A stretch of 64,000 nucleotides of DNA from Thiothrix unzii (lineage in GTDB: Bacteria > Pseudomonadota > Gammaproteobacteria > Thiotrichales > Thiotrichaceae), in the NCBI RefSeq assembly GCF_017901175.1, contig NZ_CP072793.1, forward strand, positions 62,001 through 126,000, written 5' to 3'. Shown here one piece after another: positions 16,501 to 24,661 of this stretch (positions within the stretch are counted from its first letter, which is position 1; each line of letters opens with the position of its first letter). The position numbers and the translations under genes were made by a program. The notes beneath the pieces were generated by a model, which saw only the letters and a program-made list of their open reading frames with translations, had not been told where the DNA came from and ran no database searches.

Positions 16501-18493
16501 TCGCGTCGAACAGGGTGTCGCGGGTCATATTGTTCCGCGCCATCAACGGGGAAGCGGCGAAGAACGCACCTTGGAAGGCGTTACCCTGCATACGGAATTG
16601 CAGTTCAGCGTTGGAAGCTTCTTCGCGGGCAATCTTGAAACCGTCGATGTAGTAAATGCGGATGCCGTGGTCAACGATGTATTTCTGTGCCTGACGCGGA
16701 ATTTGCGCCCACACTTCTGCCGCAGTGCCGAGGCTACTTTGGATAATGAACACGCCATCCTTGTCCAGCCCGTGCAATGGGTTGGAGTGCAGGAACACGT
16801 TCGGGTCGGGTGAGAGCACCACATCGACGAAATGGTATTCGCACGATAAACGGATCGGTTCAGGCGCAGCGGACAGGTAGTAGGTGGTCGGCTGACCTTT
16901 CTTTTCCGAACCGTATTTGGGGTTGGCTTTGATGTCGAAACCCAGCAAGTCGTACAGCGTCATCGCCAGGTTTTTACCCGTGGTGATTGCGCCCCAGCCG
17001 CCGACCGAGTGCATCCGCACGGTGATTGAGCCTTTCGGCATCAGGTTGGGATTTTCACTGCCATACACCGACAAATCCTTGATTTGCGGGTAACGGCTCA
17101 ACAGGTCATTGAAATACACTTCCTGACGCGGGGAGGCGGCATTGCGGTAGAAGTCGATGCCGAGATAGAAGAAACGCTGGTTTTTGCCGGTGGGCAGCAT
17201 GTTTTCGATAGCACCGATAATGCCTTCCGGTTGCAGGTCGCGGCTACCCAAGCCGTAGCAGCCGGAGTACAGGGCTGGGGCTTCGCCGCTTTTGTAGCTG
17301 GCATACAGCGGGTAAGGCAGTTCGCCACGGGTAGCAAAACCGTTTTCCATGCTTTTGGTGAGGGAGGCGCGGACTTCACGCATCACGGGTAAATCTTCCG
17401 CCAGTGGCTGGTCGGTACGCTCCAGCACCACGCAGCCTTTCTTGCCCTTGAGTGCCTTGCTAATCAAATCGCCGGGGAAGGGGCGGTACATGGTGAGGTT
17501 AATTACGCCCACTTTGAGCTTGCGGGTATCGCGCAGGTAATCGGCAACCGCTTCCGCCTGCACGATCATGCTGCCTTGCCCAAGGATTACGTAGTCAGCG
17601 TCATCGCAACGGTATTCGGCAATGCGCCCGTAGTAACGCCCGGTAAGGCTGGCGTATTCCGCCATCGCTTTTTCGGAAAGGTCGCGGATGTGGTCGAAGA
17701 AATACGGGCGTTGCGCGGCAGTCGCTTGCATGTAAGCGTCTTGGTTTTGCACCGTACCGGCAACCATCGGGTTATCCACGCTCCACACTTCAGGGACACG
17801 ACGGCGTTTCGGGCCGTAAATCATTTCCTGCGCCGGGGTGGGGCAGTCGATCATGTCGGCGGGGTTGCCGAGGAATTCCGCAATCAGTTCGCGTTCCGGC
17901 ACTTGCAGCGGTTCGATCAAATGGGTGGTGAGGAAGCCGTCTTGTGCAACTGCCGCTGGGGTCAGGGACATTTCGGCAATCTTGCGTCCGATCAGGTTGA
18001 GGTCAGCCGCTTCTTGCGCATTCTTGGCAAAAATCTGGAAGAAACCGGTGTCGTCGATGCAGTGGTAGTCATCATGCCCGCAATGCACGTTGAGGCTGGC
18101 TTTGGTAATGGCGCGGCAACCAATGTTCAGCACGTAAGGCAGGCGTTTACCGACGGCGGCGTACAAGGATTCGTGCATGAATGCCACGCCCTGTGCGGAG
18201 GAGAAGTTGGTGGCACGCAAGCCCGTCATGGACATCCCCGCAGTCACGGCGGCGGCAGCATGTTCGGATTCCGGTTCAACGAAAATCAGCGGTTGCCCCG
18301 CGTTATTGACGTGGCCTTTGGCGACTTCTTCCGCCCAGTATTCGCCCATTTGGGTGGAAGGGGTAATGGGGTACGCACCCGCAGCATCCGATGCCTCGCG
18401 TTCACACATAATGACAGCGGCGTTGCCGTCCATTGCCATGCGCGTACCGGGGTACTTGACGGTAGGGGTAACAGGTTTCTTGATTCCGAACAT
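13568..18493 (-). CDS. nifJ: Long-form pyruvate:ferredoxin (flavodoxin) oxidoreductase
   Basis: A 1641-residue single-chain 2-oxoacid oxidoreductase that converts pyruvate and CoA to acetyl-CoA, CO2 and reduced ferredoxin. In order: pyrimidine-binding domain (AYPITPSTQMGEYWAEE), transketolase-like domain II, gamma domain (HSVGGWGAITTGKNLA), first [4Fe-4S] motif CTACGNCYSVCP near residue 789, about 130 residues of inserted helical sequence, second motif CKGCMECIKVCD near 928, thiamine-diphosphate domain (CLGCGEKTS, GDGAMYDIG, VYSNTGGQ) and a C-terminal ferredoxin-like domain with CTACDEC and a late Cys pair near 1580-1630. Usual NifJ proteins are about 1170-1200 residues, so this is an extended variant. 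The Met at 18493 starts the conserved MFGIKKPV and has an AGAGGC-type ribosome site. Confidence 0.93.
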   Translation of the reverse strand: MFGIKKPVTPTVKYPGTRMAMDGNAAVIMCEREASDAAGAYPITPSTQMGEYWAEEVAKGHVNNAGQPLIFVEPESEHAAAAVTAGMSMTGLRATNFSSAQGVAFMHESLYAAVGKRLPYVLNIGCRAITKASLNVHCGHDDYHCIDDTGFFQIFAKNAQEAADLNLIGRKIAEMSLTPAAVAQDGFLTTHLIEPLQVPERELIAEFLGNPADMIDCPTPAQEMIYGPKRRRVPEVWSVDNPMVAGTVQNQDAYMQATAAQRPYFFDHIRDLSEKAMAEYASLTGRYYGRIAEYRCDDADYVILGQGSMIVQAEAVADYLRDTRKLKVGVINLTMYRPFPGDLISKALKGKKGCVVLERTDQPLAEDLPVMREVRASLTKSMENGFATRGELPYPLYASYKSGEAPALYSGCYGLGSRDLQPEGIIGAIENMLPTGKNQRFFYLGIDFYRNAASPRQEVYFNDLLSRYPQIKDLSVYGSENPNLMPKGSITVRMHSVGGWGAITTGKNLAMTLYDLLGFDIKANPKYGSEKKGQPTTYYLSAAPEPIRLSCEYHFVDVVLSPDPNVFLHSNPLHGLDKDGVFIIQSSLGTAAEVWAQIPRQAQKYIVDHGIRIYYIDGFKIAREEASNAELQFRMQGNAFQGAFFAASPLMARNNMTRDTLFDAIEKQLRDKFGGKGARVVEDNLKVVRRGFDEIIEITEKTVGLTPEAVRKQASSLPIMLKQLPEGDGRLSDIHRFWEQTGSFYLEGKGSGNLADPYMATGLMPVATGFYRDMTQIRFEYPEFKPENCTACGNCYSVCPDSAIPGLVNSISDVFNSAIMTIERGGNPTRFLRREVRTVEKKLRGLIEQNGEAANVNQLIDHAVLETLAESPLEGAEKQSLEREFSRLLATIGDFRFAITKPYYSTREKKQAGSGGLFSITINPYTCKGCMECIKVCDDQALVAAPQTESAVERMRKEWKFWLELPTTAPEFSRIDDLDEKVGALETLLLDKHNYHSMMSGDGACLGCGEKTSIHLFTATVTALLQPRVKTHLEKIDNLINQLETKVRMTLANNINLGDTAAFRAAIDGNKEHDLTLGILSHSLEADGPTQPLNQQWLKDITKLLDALRNLKWRYTEGQTKQGRAEMGIINATGCTSVWASTFPFNPYPFPWANHLFQDAPSMAMGIFEGHMAKMADGFKAIRKAELIIADKYDPAEHDSILTYFNWKAFSDEEWRLCPPVVAVGGDGAMYDIGFQNLSRALMSGMPIKVLVLDTQVYSNTGGQACTSGFIGQVSDMAPYGKAWKGKTEIRKEMSLIGMAHRTSFVLQSSISNMTHMIEGFIDGLNSRRPALFNIYAVCQPEHGVADDAAEQQSKLAVESRAYPLFRFDPDAGETLKDCASIEGNPSIDTDWPTYTLEYTDEKGKTASMKVPMTFADFALTEGRFRKSFRKAPPETWNDNMVQLHDFIELDEDARDGLFPYIWAVDGKNRLMRVLVAQELLASTEERRGFWHQLKSLTGVDQVVDMDAIKLQAKAEVAQQLTATLMGMAAGSLPAGLLASGGNGALSPASGAPAANAGSFEPVWVDTPECTACDECININPAIFAYNDQKKAIVINPQGGSFKDIVKAAEKCTAGCLHPGTPHNPNEAGLDKLVARAAKYQ

Positions 18494-18527
18494 GGTTTGA
18501 CTGCCTCTACGAGTGAGATTCAAAGGA

Positions 18528-19421
18528 TTATGCGTGGCTAACTGGGAGTGCCTTCTTTCTAATGACAGGCTTGGCTTTTGACCCTTTTTCGGTCTCCCCT
18601 TTGCGGTTCAGCCACACGATTGCACCGGTAGGGCAACGCTGGATGCTGACGCGAGAGGCTAGGGTGTTTTTACTGTAATCAATGGTTGCCAGGTTGTCCC
18701 TGATCGTTATTAACCCTTCCGGGGAATCGTTCACGCAACGCTCACAGGCATTGCAAGCCACTTCGCATTCGGCTTCCGCCTCTGCGCCGTGGTGGAGATT
18801 TTTGCAAGCCACCCACAATTGGTGGCTGACAGGATGCAGTTCAAACAGTTTCTTGGGGCAGACATCGACGCAATCGCCACAGGCGGTGCATTTGTCGGCA
18901 TCGACGACGGGCAGGCCGTTTTTATCCATCGAAATCGCGCCGAATTCGCACACGTCGGCGCAATCCGCCATGCCCAAGCAGCCCCACGTACAGGTTTTGC
19001 CACCGCCGCCCACCATTGCTGCGCCCCGGCAGGAATGCAATCCGGCGTATTTGGCGCGGTTGTAGGCAACGTGGTTGCCGCCAGCGCAAGCCAATCGAGC
19101 CACGCGCTTTTCCTGATTACCGAGATCCACGCCGAGGAAATTGGCAATCGCAAGGTTGTTGGCAGGCGCGTTAACGGTGCATTGCCCCGGCTGGACTTCG
19201 CCCGCAATCAGCTTTTCGGCGAAAATGCGGCAACCGGCTTCACCACATGCACCACAATTGGCGTGTGGCAGGGCGGAATCCACTTCGTCGATGCGCGGAT
19301 CTTCGTACACAAACAGGAAACGGTTGGCAATTGCCAGAATAACGGCGAGAGAAACTCCCAAGGCCAGCATGTAACCTAGGGCAACTACGGTGTCTGCGGA
19401 GAGAATGCTGGCGTCAATCAC
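18528..19421 (-). CDS. rnfB: Rnf complex subunit RnfB
   Basis: A 297-residue membrane-anchored electron-entry subunit. After one N-terminal span comes the [4Fe-4S] Fes motif CGACGEAGCRIFAEKL with a later Cys, then CTWGCLGMADCADVC and the ferredoxin motif CTACGDCVDVCP, and two further Cys groups (CEVACNACERC and RCPTG). It receives electrons from ferredoxin. It is longer than the E. coli protein (192 residues). Translation probably starts at a GTG (19421) with a TAGGA site about 10 bases upstream. It is the first gene of the operon, 34 bp before nifJ. Confidence 0.95.
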   Translation of the reverse strand: MIDASILSADTVVALGYMLALGVSLAVILAIANRFLFVYEDPRIDEVDSALPHANCGACGEAGCRIFAEKLIAGEVQPGQCTVNAPANNLAIANFLGVDLGNQEKRVARLACAGGNHVAYNRAKYAGLHSCRGAAMVGGGGKTCTWGCLGMADCADVCEFGAISMDKNGLPVVDADKCTACGDCVDVCPKKLFELHPVSHQLWVACKNLHHGAEAEAECEVACNACERCVNDSPEGLITIRDNLATIDYSKNTLASRVSIQRCPTGAIVWLNRKGETEKGSKAKPVIRKKALPVSHA

Positions 19422-19457
19422 GCTAAAATGTCCTATCGTGGGGAAAATGTTACATTT

Positions 19458-19500
19458 ACATTACCCAAAATTGTGCAGGCGCAATAATGATTTATATCAA
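19458..19500 (-). promoter_or_regulatory. Putative FNR-type class II promoter of the rnfB-nifJ operon
   Basis: On the minus strand, TTGATATAAATCAT (19500-19487) matches the FNR consensus TTGAT-N4-ATCAA with one mismatch. It is followed after 23 bases by TAATGT (19463-19458), a fair -10 hexamer. This spacing is that of class II FNR promoters, with the site centred near -41. The predicted transcript start is about 30 bases before the rnfB GTG. The regulator itself is not in the window. Confidence 0.6.
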
Positions 19501-19589
19501 GGTTTTATATTGCACCGCACAACGTGAAGGGATAGCCTGAATAGCTAAAAGAGATATAGAAAGGGTAGGGATGGCACTAGAATAGGGCT

Positions 19590-19595
19590 TATAAT
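19590..19595 (+). promoter_or_regulatory. Putative -10 element of glnE
   Basis: A perfect TATAAT lies 32 bases before the ATG at 19627. Its presence argues that the in-frame ATG at 19594, which overlaps it, is not the translation start. No good -35 hexamer is seen. Confidence 0.45.
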
Positions 19596-19626
19596 GGGGG
19601 AAGTGCCTTCTCAAGAGAAAATAATA

Positions 19627-22281
19627 ATGCTTGTTTCTGATGCCATTTTTTCAGCCAGCCCCTATCTGCAACACCAGCTTGCCCGCCACCCTGAATGGCA
19701 AGCCTACCTAGAAACGAGCCAGCCGTATGCCAATGGTGAATTGGTGCAAAACATCGCGGCTGAAGTGCTTACACTCCCCGATTACGACAGCCTATTGCGC
19801 ACGGTGCGCATCATCCGTAACCGCGAAATGGTGCGCATCGCCTACCGCGATTTGCTAGGCAAAGCAGAACTCGCCGAAACCTTGCAAACCACTTCCGACC
19901 TCGCCGATGGTTTGGTGGACGCAGTTTACCGCTGGTGTTACGCCGAACTCACCGCCAAACACGGCATCCCGCGCAGCCGCAGCGGTGAGCCCCAGCAGAT
20001 GGTGATTATCGGCATGGGCAAACTCGGTGGGCAGGAACTCAACTTTTCCTCTGACATCGACATGATTTTCGCCTTCCCCGAAGCAGGCGCAACCGATGGC
20101 AAGCGCGATCTCGATAACCAAACGTTTTTCACCCGTGTGGGACAACGCTTGATTGGGGTGTTGGGGCAAACCACGGCGGAGGGCATTGTGTACCGCGTCG
20201 ATATGCGCTTACGCCCCTTCGGTGAAGTCGGCGCACTTGCGTTGTCGTTCGATGCGATGGAGCATTACTACGAAACCCACGGGCGCGAATGGGAACGTTA
20301 CGCCCTGATCAAGGCGCGGGTGATGGCGGGCGACAAACACAATGGCGCGGAATTGATGGCACGCTTCCGCCCGTTTGTGTTCCGCCGCTACCTCGATTAT
20401 GGCGCGATTGAGCAATTGCGCGATATGAAAGCCATGATCAACCGCGAAGCCGAACGCCGTGGCAAATATTTGGATGTGAAGCTCGGCACTGGCGGTATCC
20501 GCGAAATCGAATTCACCGCGCAAGTGTTCCAACTGATGCGCGGCGGGCGGATTCCCGAATTGCGGGGGCGTAGTTTGCTGCCGACGCTGGATGCCTTACT
20601 GGCGCAACAATTGCTGACGGCGGACGAGTTTGGGATTTTACGCAGCGCGTACCATTTCCTGCGCCGCACGGAAAATCGCCTGCAAATGTGGAACGACGAA
20701 CAGACGCATTCGCTGCCAACCACGTCTGAACGCCAAGCCTGTCTCTCCAGCTCGATGGGCTTTGCGGATTGGGCGAGTTTTGAGGCAGAACTCAATCGTC
20801 ATCAGCGTGCGGTATCGCAGATTTTCCAGAGGGTGTTTGCACTCGAAACCCAAGAGAGTCAGCCGATGCCGGAACATCCCGCGATTCAGGCATTGCTGCA
20901 CAGCCGTTTGTATAACACGTTGACCGATACGGGGCGCAGTCGTTTGAACCGCTTGCTGCCTGCGTTGCTGGATGCGTGTAATGCTTTGGCTGACCCTGAA
21001 CAGGCGTTGGAACGGTGTTTGCGGATTGTGCAAAAGATTGCGCCGCGTTCCGGTTACATTGCCATGCTGGCGGATCACCCGAATGCGTTGGAACAATTTG
21101 TGCGCTTGGTTAGTGATAGCTTGTGGATTACCAGCCAGTTGACCGATCACCCGATTTTGCTGGATCAATTGCTGGATTCGCGCCAGTTGTATACGCCGTT
21201 GGATCGTGAGCAACTGGGGGCGGCATTGCGCTTGGAATTGGAGCGTATTGATCAGGGCGACACCGAACAGGTGATGGAACGGTTGCGCCAATTCAAGCAA
21301 GCACAAGTGTTGCGGGTAGCGGCGGCGGACATTACCGGCATATTGCCGCTGATGAAGGTCTCGGATCAGTTGACATGGATTGCCGAGGCGGTGTTGGAAG
21401 AAACCCAGCGGCATGTGTGGGTGACGATGACGGCGCAAACGGGCGTGCCGTGTTACAAGAATGATGCGGGAGAAACGCAACAAGCGGGGTTTGCGATTAT
21501 TGCTTACGGCAAACTGGGCGGGCTGGAACTCGGTTATGGGTCGGATCTCGACATTATTTTCTTACACGACAGCCACGGCACGGCGCAGCAGACCAATGGC
21601 AAAAAGACGCTGGAAAATGCGGTGTTTTATGCACGATTTGCGCAGAAAATTATTCATACGCTGACGACGTTTACGCCAGCGGGACGCTTGTACGAAACCG
21701 ATACGCGCTTGCGCCCTAGTGGGGCTTCGGGTTTGCTGGTCAGCAGTTTGAATGCGTTTTGCACTTACCAGCAGGAAAAGGCGTGGGTGTGGGAACATCA
21801 AGCCTTGCTGCGGGCGCGGGTGATTACGGGAACGGAGCGTTTGCGGTCGCAGTTTGAGCAAGTACGCCATGACATCCTTTGTCAGCCGCGTGATAGGGCG
21901 GAGTTGCGCAAGCAGGTGATTGCGATGCGCCAGAAAATGTGGGAAAGCATGGCGAGTAAGGATTCCAGTATTTTTAACCTGAAAAAAGACCCCGGTGGCG
22001 TGACAGATATTGAATTTATTGTGCAGTTTCTGATTCTGGCTCATGCGCACGAACACCCGGAATTGGTGCGCTGGAGCGACAATATCCGCCAATTAGAATC
22101 GTTGCAGGGGGCGGGAATTTTGCCAGCAGATACGGCGGTGATGTTGGCGGATGCTTACCGGACGTTGCGTGATCGTATCCACGAGCTGTCGTTGCAGGAG
22201 CAGGACGCGGTAGTGGAGGCGGGGCAGTTTGTGCGTGAGCGTGAGGCGGTGCGGGCTGCTTGGGTTACTTACCTTGGCTAA
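19627..22281 (+). CDS. glnE: Bifunctional glutamine synthetase adenylyltransferase/deadenylase
   Basis: An 884-residue protein that adenylylates and deadenylylates glutamine synthetase in response to PII and glutamine. The two nucleotidyltransferase domains are each marked: GMGKLGGQELNFSSDIDMIF in the N-terminal (deadenylylating) half and AYGKLGGLELGYGSDLDIIF in the C-terminal (adenylylating) half. Each is followed by a helical GlnD-type domain (RDMKAMINREAERR; KKDPGGVTDIEFIVQF). It is slightly shorter than the E. coli enzyme. The Met at 19627 is chosen because an upstream in-frame ATG overlaps the -10 element. The gene's last 17 bp overlap the end of the BLUF gene on the other strand. Confidence 0.95.
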   Translation: MLVSDAIFSASPYLQHQLARHPEWQAYLETSQPYANGELVQNIAAEVLTLPDYDSLLRTVRIIRNREMVRIAYRDLLGKAELAETLQTTSDLADGLVDAVYRWCYAELTAKHGIPRSRSGEPQQMVIIGMGKLGGQELNFSSDIDMIFAFPEAGATDGKRDLDNQTFFTRVGQRLIGVLGQTTAEGIVYRVDMRLRPFGEVGALALSFDAMEHYYETHGREWERYALIKARVMAGDKHNGAELMARFRPFVFRRYLDYGAIEQLRDMKAMINREAERRGKYLDVKLGTGGIREIEFTAQVFQLMRGGRIPELRGRSLLPTLDALLAQQLLTADEFGILRSAYHFLRRTENRLQMWNDEQTHSLPTTSERQACLSSSMGFADWASFEAELNRHQRAVSQIFQRVFALETQESQPMPEHPAIQALLHSRLYNTLTDTGRSRLNRLLPALLDACNALADPEQALERCLRIVQKIAPRSGYIAMLADHPNALEQFVRLVSDSLWITSQLTDHPILLDQLLDSRQLYTPLDREQLGAALRLELERIDQGDTEQVMERLRQFKQAQVLRVAAADITGILPLMKVSDQLTWIAEAVLEETQRHVWVTMTAQTGVPCYKNDAGETQQAGFAIIAYGKLGGLELGYGSDLDIIFLHDSHGTAQQTNGKKTLENAVFYARFAQKIIHTLTTFTPAGRLYETDTRLRPSGASGLLVSSLNAFCTYQQEKAWVWEHQALLRARVITGTERLRSQFEQVRHDILCQPRDRAELRKQVIAMRQKMWESMASKDSSIFNLKKDPGGVTDIEFIVQFLILAHAHEHPELVRWSDNIRQLESLQGAGILPADTAVMLADAYRTLRDRIHELSLQEQDAVVEAGQFVREREAVRAAWVTYLG

Positions 22282-22705
22282 TGCCGTGGCGGTCGGCGAT
22301 TTTATCGACCAGTTGCCAGACTCGCGCTTCCAACATGCTGTAGCGGCTGGTGTGCGCAGTTTTTAGTAGTAAAAAACTGTGCAAGATGTGCTCCAGTCGA
22401 ATATTTACTAACGAGCCTTGTTTCAGCCACTGCATATGCCATGTCGGAAAACGGCGTGTTTCCAAGTCATTATCCATCACCAGGCGCTTGATGGTGTGGC
22501 GCGTGTCACGCTCAATACGCCCGATTAACAGGTCAATAGCCCACGCTTCACCTTCGATGTATTGCATGAAACGCCCGTTGTCGAAATACAAATAACCCGT
22601 GACCCCGGATTCAGCATTACGCGCGGCGGCATCTGTAGCAAGTTGGGCAAGGTCATTTTCACTAAAATCAATGCACGCAAAACTGGCGTAAACTAGGCAT
22701 TTCAT
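22265..22705 (-). CDS. BLUF-domain blue-light sensor
   Basis: A 146-residue protein made of a single BLUF domain, which binds FAD and senses blue light. The key residues are present: Tyr6 (LVYAS), Asn30 (ARNAESGVTG), Gln48 (GRFMQYIEG) and Trp89/Met91 (FPTWHMQW). No output domain is attached, so it must signal by contact with another protein, as in short BLUF proteins such as PixD. No obvious partner is adjacent. It is convergent with glnE, overlapping it by 17 bp. Confidence 0.93.
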   Translation of the reverse strand: MKCLVYASFACIDFSENDLAQLATDAAARNAESGVTGYLYFDNGRFMQYIEGEAWAIDLLIGRIERDTRHTIKRLVMDNDLETRRFPTWHMQWLKQGSLVNIRLEHILHSFLLLKTAHTSRYSMLEARVWQLVDKIADRHGISQGK

Positions 22706-22765
22706 CAGAATTCTTATCTCTCGACGTGGTGTTTAGTTTGTGTTTCCAAAATGACAAGTGAGCGG

Positions 22766-23467
22766 TTATGCCGCAATCCGGTCGTACAACTGCTGCGCAC
22801 CTTCCGCCACAATCCGCTGCGCCCAACTTGGCTTCATTTTCATATCCGCTGCCCGTTCCAGATACAGTGCAGGTCGTGTCAGCATATCTGCCAACGATTT
22901 CAACAATGCTTTGCGGGGAACACTGCCGTATTGTCGCTCGGCTTCTTGCCATGCAGCTTGCGGGATTTCACCCCATGCCAGATACATCGCCACCAAATCG
23001 AAGACATCCTTGAACGGTGGGGCAAGCGCACGGTCAGCATTCGCCAACAGCTTGGTCATGAAACAGGATTCGCGTGACAAGTAGGGCAGCGGAAACAAGT
23101 TCAGATCAGCACCTGCGCCCAGTCGGTATTCATCACAACTGACGATTTCGAGTTTGACCAGTGAATCATCCAGCTTGAGAAACGTTCTGACAGCGTAACG
23201 GTCGGCGCGAATTTCGCGCACATAATCAAACTCTTGCCTGACCAATGCGCCGAGGGAAAGATTCGTCACCTGTTCACGCACAGCACGGTAGGCATCCTTG
23301 TTTGGACACAGCAAATCAATATCAACCGATTCGCGGTATTCGTCCAGTTCCAAGGCAATGCGTGTCCCGCCACCGAAACAAATGGCATGTTGGGTAAAGA
23401 AATCAGCATCGAACTGCGCCAATGCGGTCATGATCAGGCGGTGATGGGGCAGTTGGTAATCAGGCAT
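22766..23467 (-). CDS. AbiEii/AbiGii-type nucleotidyltransferase (putative toxin)
   Basis: A 233-residue nucleotidyltransferase with the DNA-polymerase-beta-like signature GGGTRIAL, then YRESVDIDLLCP with the two metal-binding Asp near residue 55, and a C-terminal helical region (FKDVFDLVAMYLAWGEIP). Family members include toxins of abortive-infection type IV toxin-antitoxin systems (AbiE, MenT). The start is set at the Met (MPDYQL) that overlaps the upstream small gene by 8 bp. That upstream partner has no visible resemblance to AbiEi, so the system is assigned only as AbiEii-like. Confidence 0.85.
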   Translation of the reverse strand: MPDYQLPHHRLIMTALAQFDADFFTQHAICFGGGTRIALELDEYRESVDIDLLCPNKDAYRAVREQVTNLSLGALVRQEFDYVREIRADRYAVRTFLKLDDSLVKLEIVSCDEYRLGAGADLNLFPLPYLSRESCFMTKLLANADRALAPPFKDVFDLVAMYLAWGEIPQAAWQEAERQYGSVPRKALLKSLADMLTRPALYLERAADMKMKPSWAQRIVAEGAQQLYDRIAA

Positions 23468-23690
23468 GATGCACCACCCCAAACGCTGGAATGAAAATGC
23501 CTTGCCCCACTGTGCGAGTGAGTTCCTTGATTAGACCTTGCTCGTTGTCGCTTAGATTCTGTGCTTGCACGAAGCCCCAACGTTCTTCATACACGCGGAA
23601 AGCAAAGTCAGGATCGACGGTTTCGCAATGGACATCCCATAGCAGCTTGTCCAGTTCCGGGTAGAGCTTACGGTTGATGGTGGTTGGCAT
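23460..23690 (-). CDS. Small partner protein of the nucleotidyltransferase
   Basis: A 76-residue soluble protein (MPTTINRKLYPELDKLLWDV...) that I do not recognise. It is encoded just before, and overlaps by 8 bp, the AbiEii-like nucleotidyltransferase, which suggests co-translation and a function as antitoxin or cofactor. It has no HTH or other motif that I can identify. It is divergent from the UPF0175 gene at 23879. Confidence 0.7.
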   Translation of the reverse strand: MPTTINRKLYPELDKLLWDVHCETVDPDFAFRVYEERWGFVQAQNLSDNEQGLIKELTRTVGQGIFIPAFGVVHHA

Positions 23691-23878
23691 GGCGGTTTTC
23701 CTGCTTTGCTGGTGTTTTCATGAGGATAGCATGAAACCTTGTGTAGCCAATCCTATGCACTGTCACCAAATCCGTTTGCCACGCAAGTGGGTTATCCGTA
23801 CCGACGTAAACATCCAAGTTTGCGAGTGCGGTTGGGGCGTGCCACAATGATCATGTACCTCGTTAGCGGAGAAATCTC

Positions 23879-24142
23879 ATGCAATTGACGCTCGATATTC
23901 CAGAAAAATTCTTTGCTTATCAAACACCCAAAGAGCTGATACGCCTACTCAAACTGAATACGGCGATTGACCTTTATCGACGCGGCAAACTGTCGGCGGG
24001 TGCTGCGGCTGAATTTGTTGGCGACCTTGACCGCTACGAATTTCTCTACGAATGCCGCCAACGCGGGATTGAGCCACAAACCTACGACAATGTTGAAGAG
24101 CTGCAAGCAGAAATCGACATGCTGGCAAAGGATTTGGCGTGA
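23879..24142 (+). CDS. UPF0175 family antitoxin
   Basis: An 87-residue protein with the UPF0175 pattern: LKLNTAIDLYRRGKLSAGAAAEFVGDLDRYEFLYECRQRGI, a helix-turn-helix-like region near residues 30-60. The family is regularly found before DUF3368 PIN proteins and acts as the antitoxin. The gene overlaps the next by 4 bp (GTGA). Confidence 0.88.
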   Translation: MQLTLDIPEKFFAYQTPKELIRLLKLNTAIDLYRRGKLSAGAAAEFVGDLDRYEFLYECRQRGIEPQTYDNVEELQAEIDMLAKDLA

Positions 24143-24612
24143 TTATTATTGCGGATAGCTCGCCTTTAGTCGCTTTGGCACTGTGCGATTGCTTGGACGT
24201 TTTGGATGCACTCTTTGGCGAAGTCCGAGTGTCACAGACTGTTTATGAAGAAGTTACCGTCGGGAATAAAGCTGGCTCAGCCAAACTTGCTCATTATTTA
24301 CAAGGCAAAGTAAAAGAATCGTGCCTTGATTTGCACATTATTGGTGGCGACACAGTCGACAAGGGTGAGTTAACCTCTATTGTATTGTATAAAAACCTTA
24401 ATGCTGATTATCTGTTGATTGACGAGAAAGCAGGGCGAAAAGTCGCACAAATCAACCAAGTCAAAATCATTGGCAGTCTCGGCGTTTTGATTGAAGCCAA
24501 GCGCAAAGGCATGATTCCTTTACTAAATCCTTATATTGAAATTTTGCGCAACTCCAAAACCTATTTTGGCGAAGAGTTATTAAATTACGCACTGACTGTT
24601 GTGGGCGAATAA
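24139..24612 (+). CDS. DUF3368 PIN-like toxin
   Basis: A 157-residue PIN-fold protein of the DUF3368 type. IIADSSPLVALALCDCLDVL holds the first Asp, VSQTVYEEV the conserved Glu, DKGELTSIVL a further acid and YLLIDEKAGRKVA the last. The likely start is the GTG at 24139 that overlaps the UPF0175 stop. By family it is the ribonuclease toxin of the pair. The A/T content rises from here toward 30 kb, consistent with acquired DNA. Confidence 0.87.
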   Translation: MIIIADSSPLVALALCDCLDVLDALFGEVRVSQTVYEEVTVGNKAGSAKLAHYLQGKVKESCLDLHIIGGDTVDKGELTSIVLYKNLNADYLLIDEKAGRKVAQINQVKIIGSLGVLIEAKRKGMIPLLNPYIEILRNSKTYFGEELLNYALTVVGE

Positions 24613-24661
24613 TGCTTTAAATGCTTTGTCACGCCACTTAAAATAACAAAATGTGTAATTG

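Noticed and set aside
17576-18541. Long plus-strand frame (321 codons) opposite nifJ
   Set aside because: It is antisense to conserved NifJ sequence, rich in His/Val/Gly as expected for a shadow, and matches no family. The same holds for other long frames opposite rnf, nifJ, glnE and dld.
19573-19587. Sigma-54 promoter before glnE (TGGCAC present)
   Set aside because: The -12 TTGC element is missing at the required spacing, while a sigma-70-type TATAAT is present just downstream.
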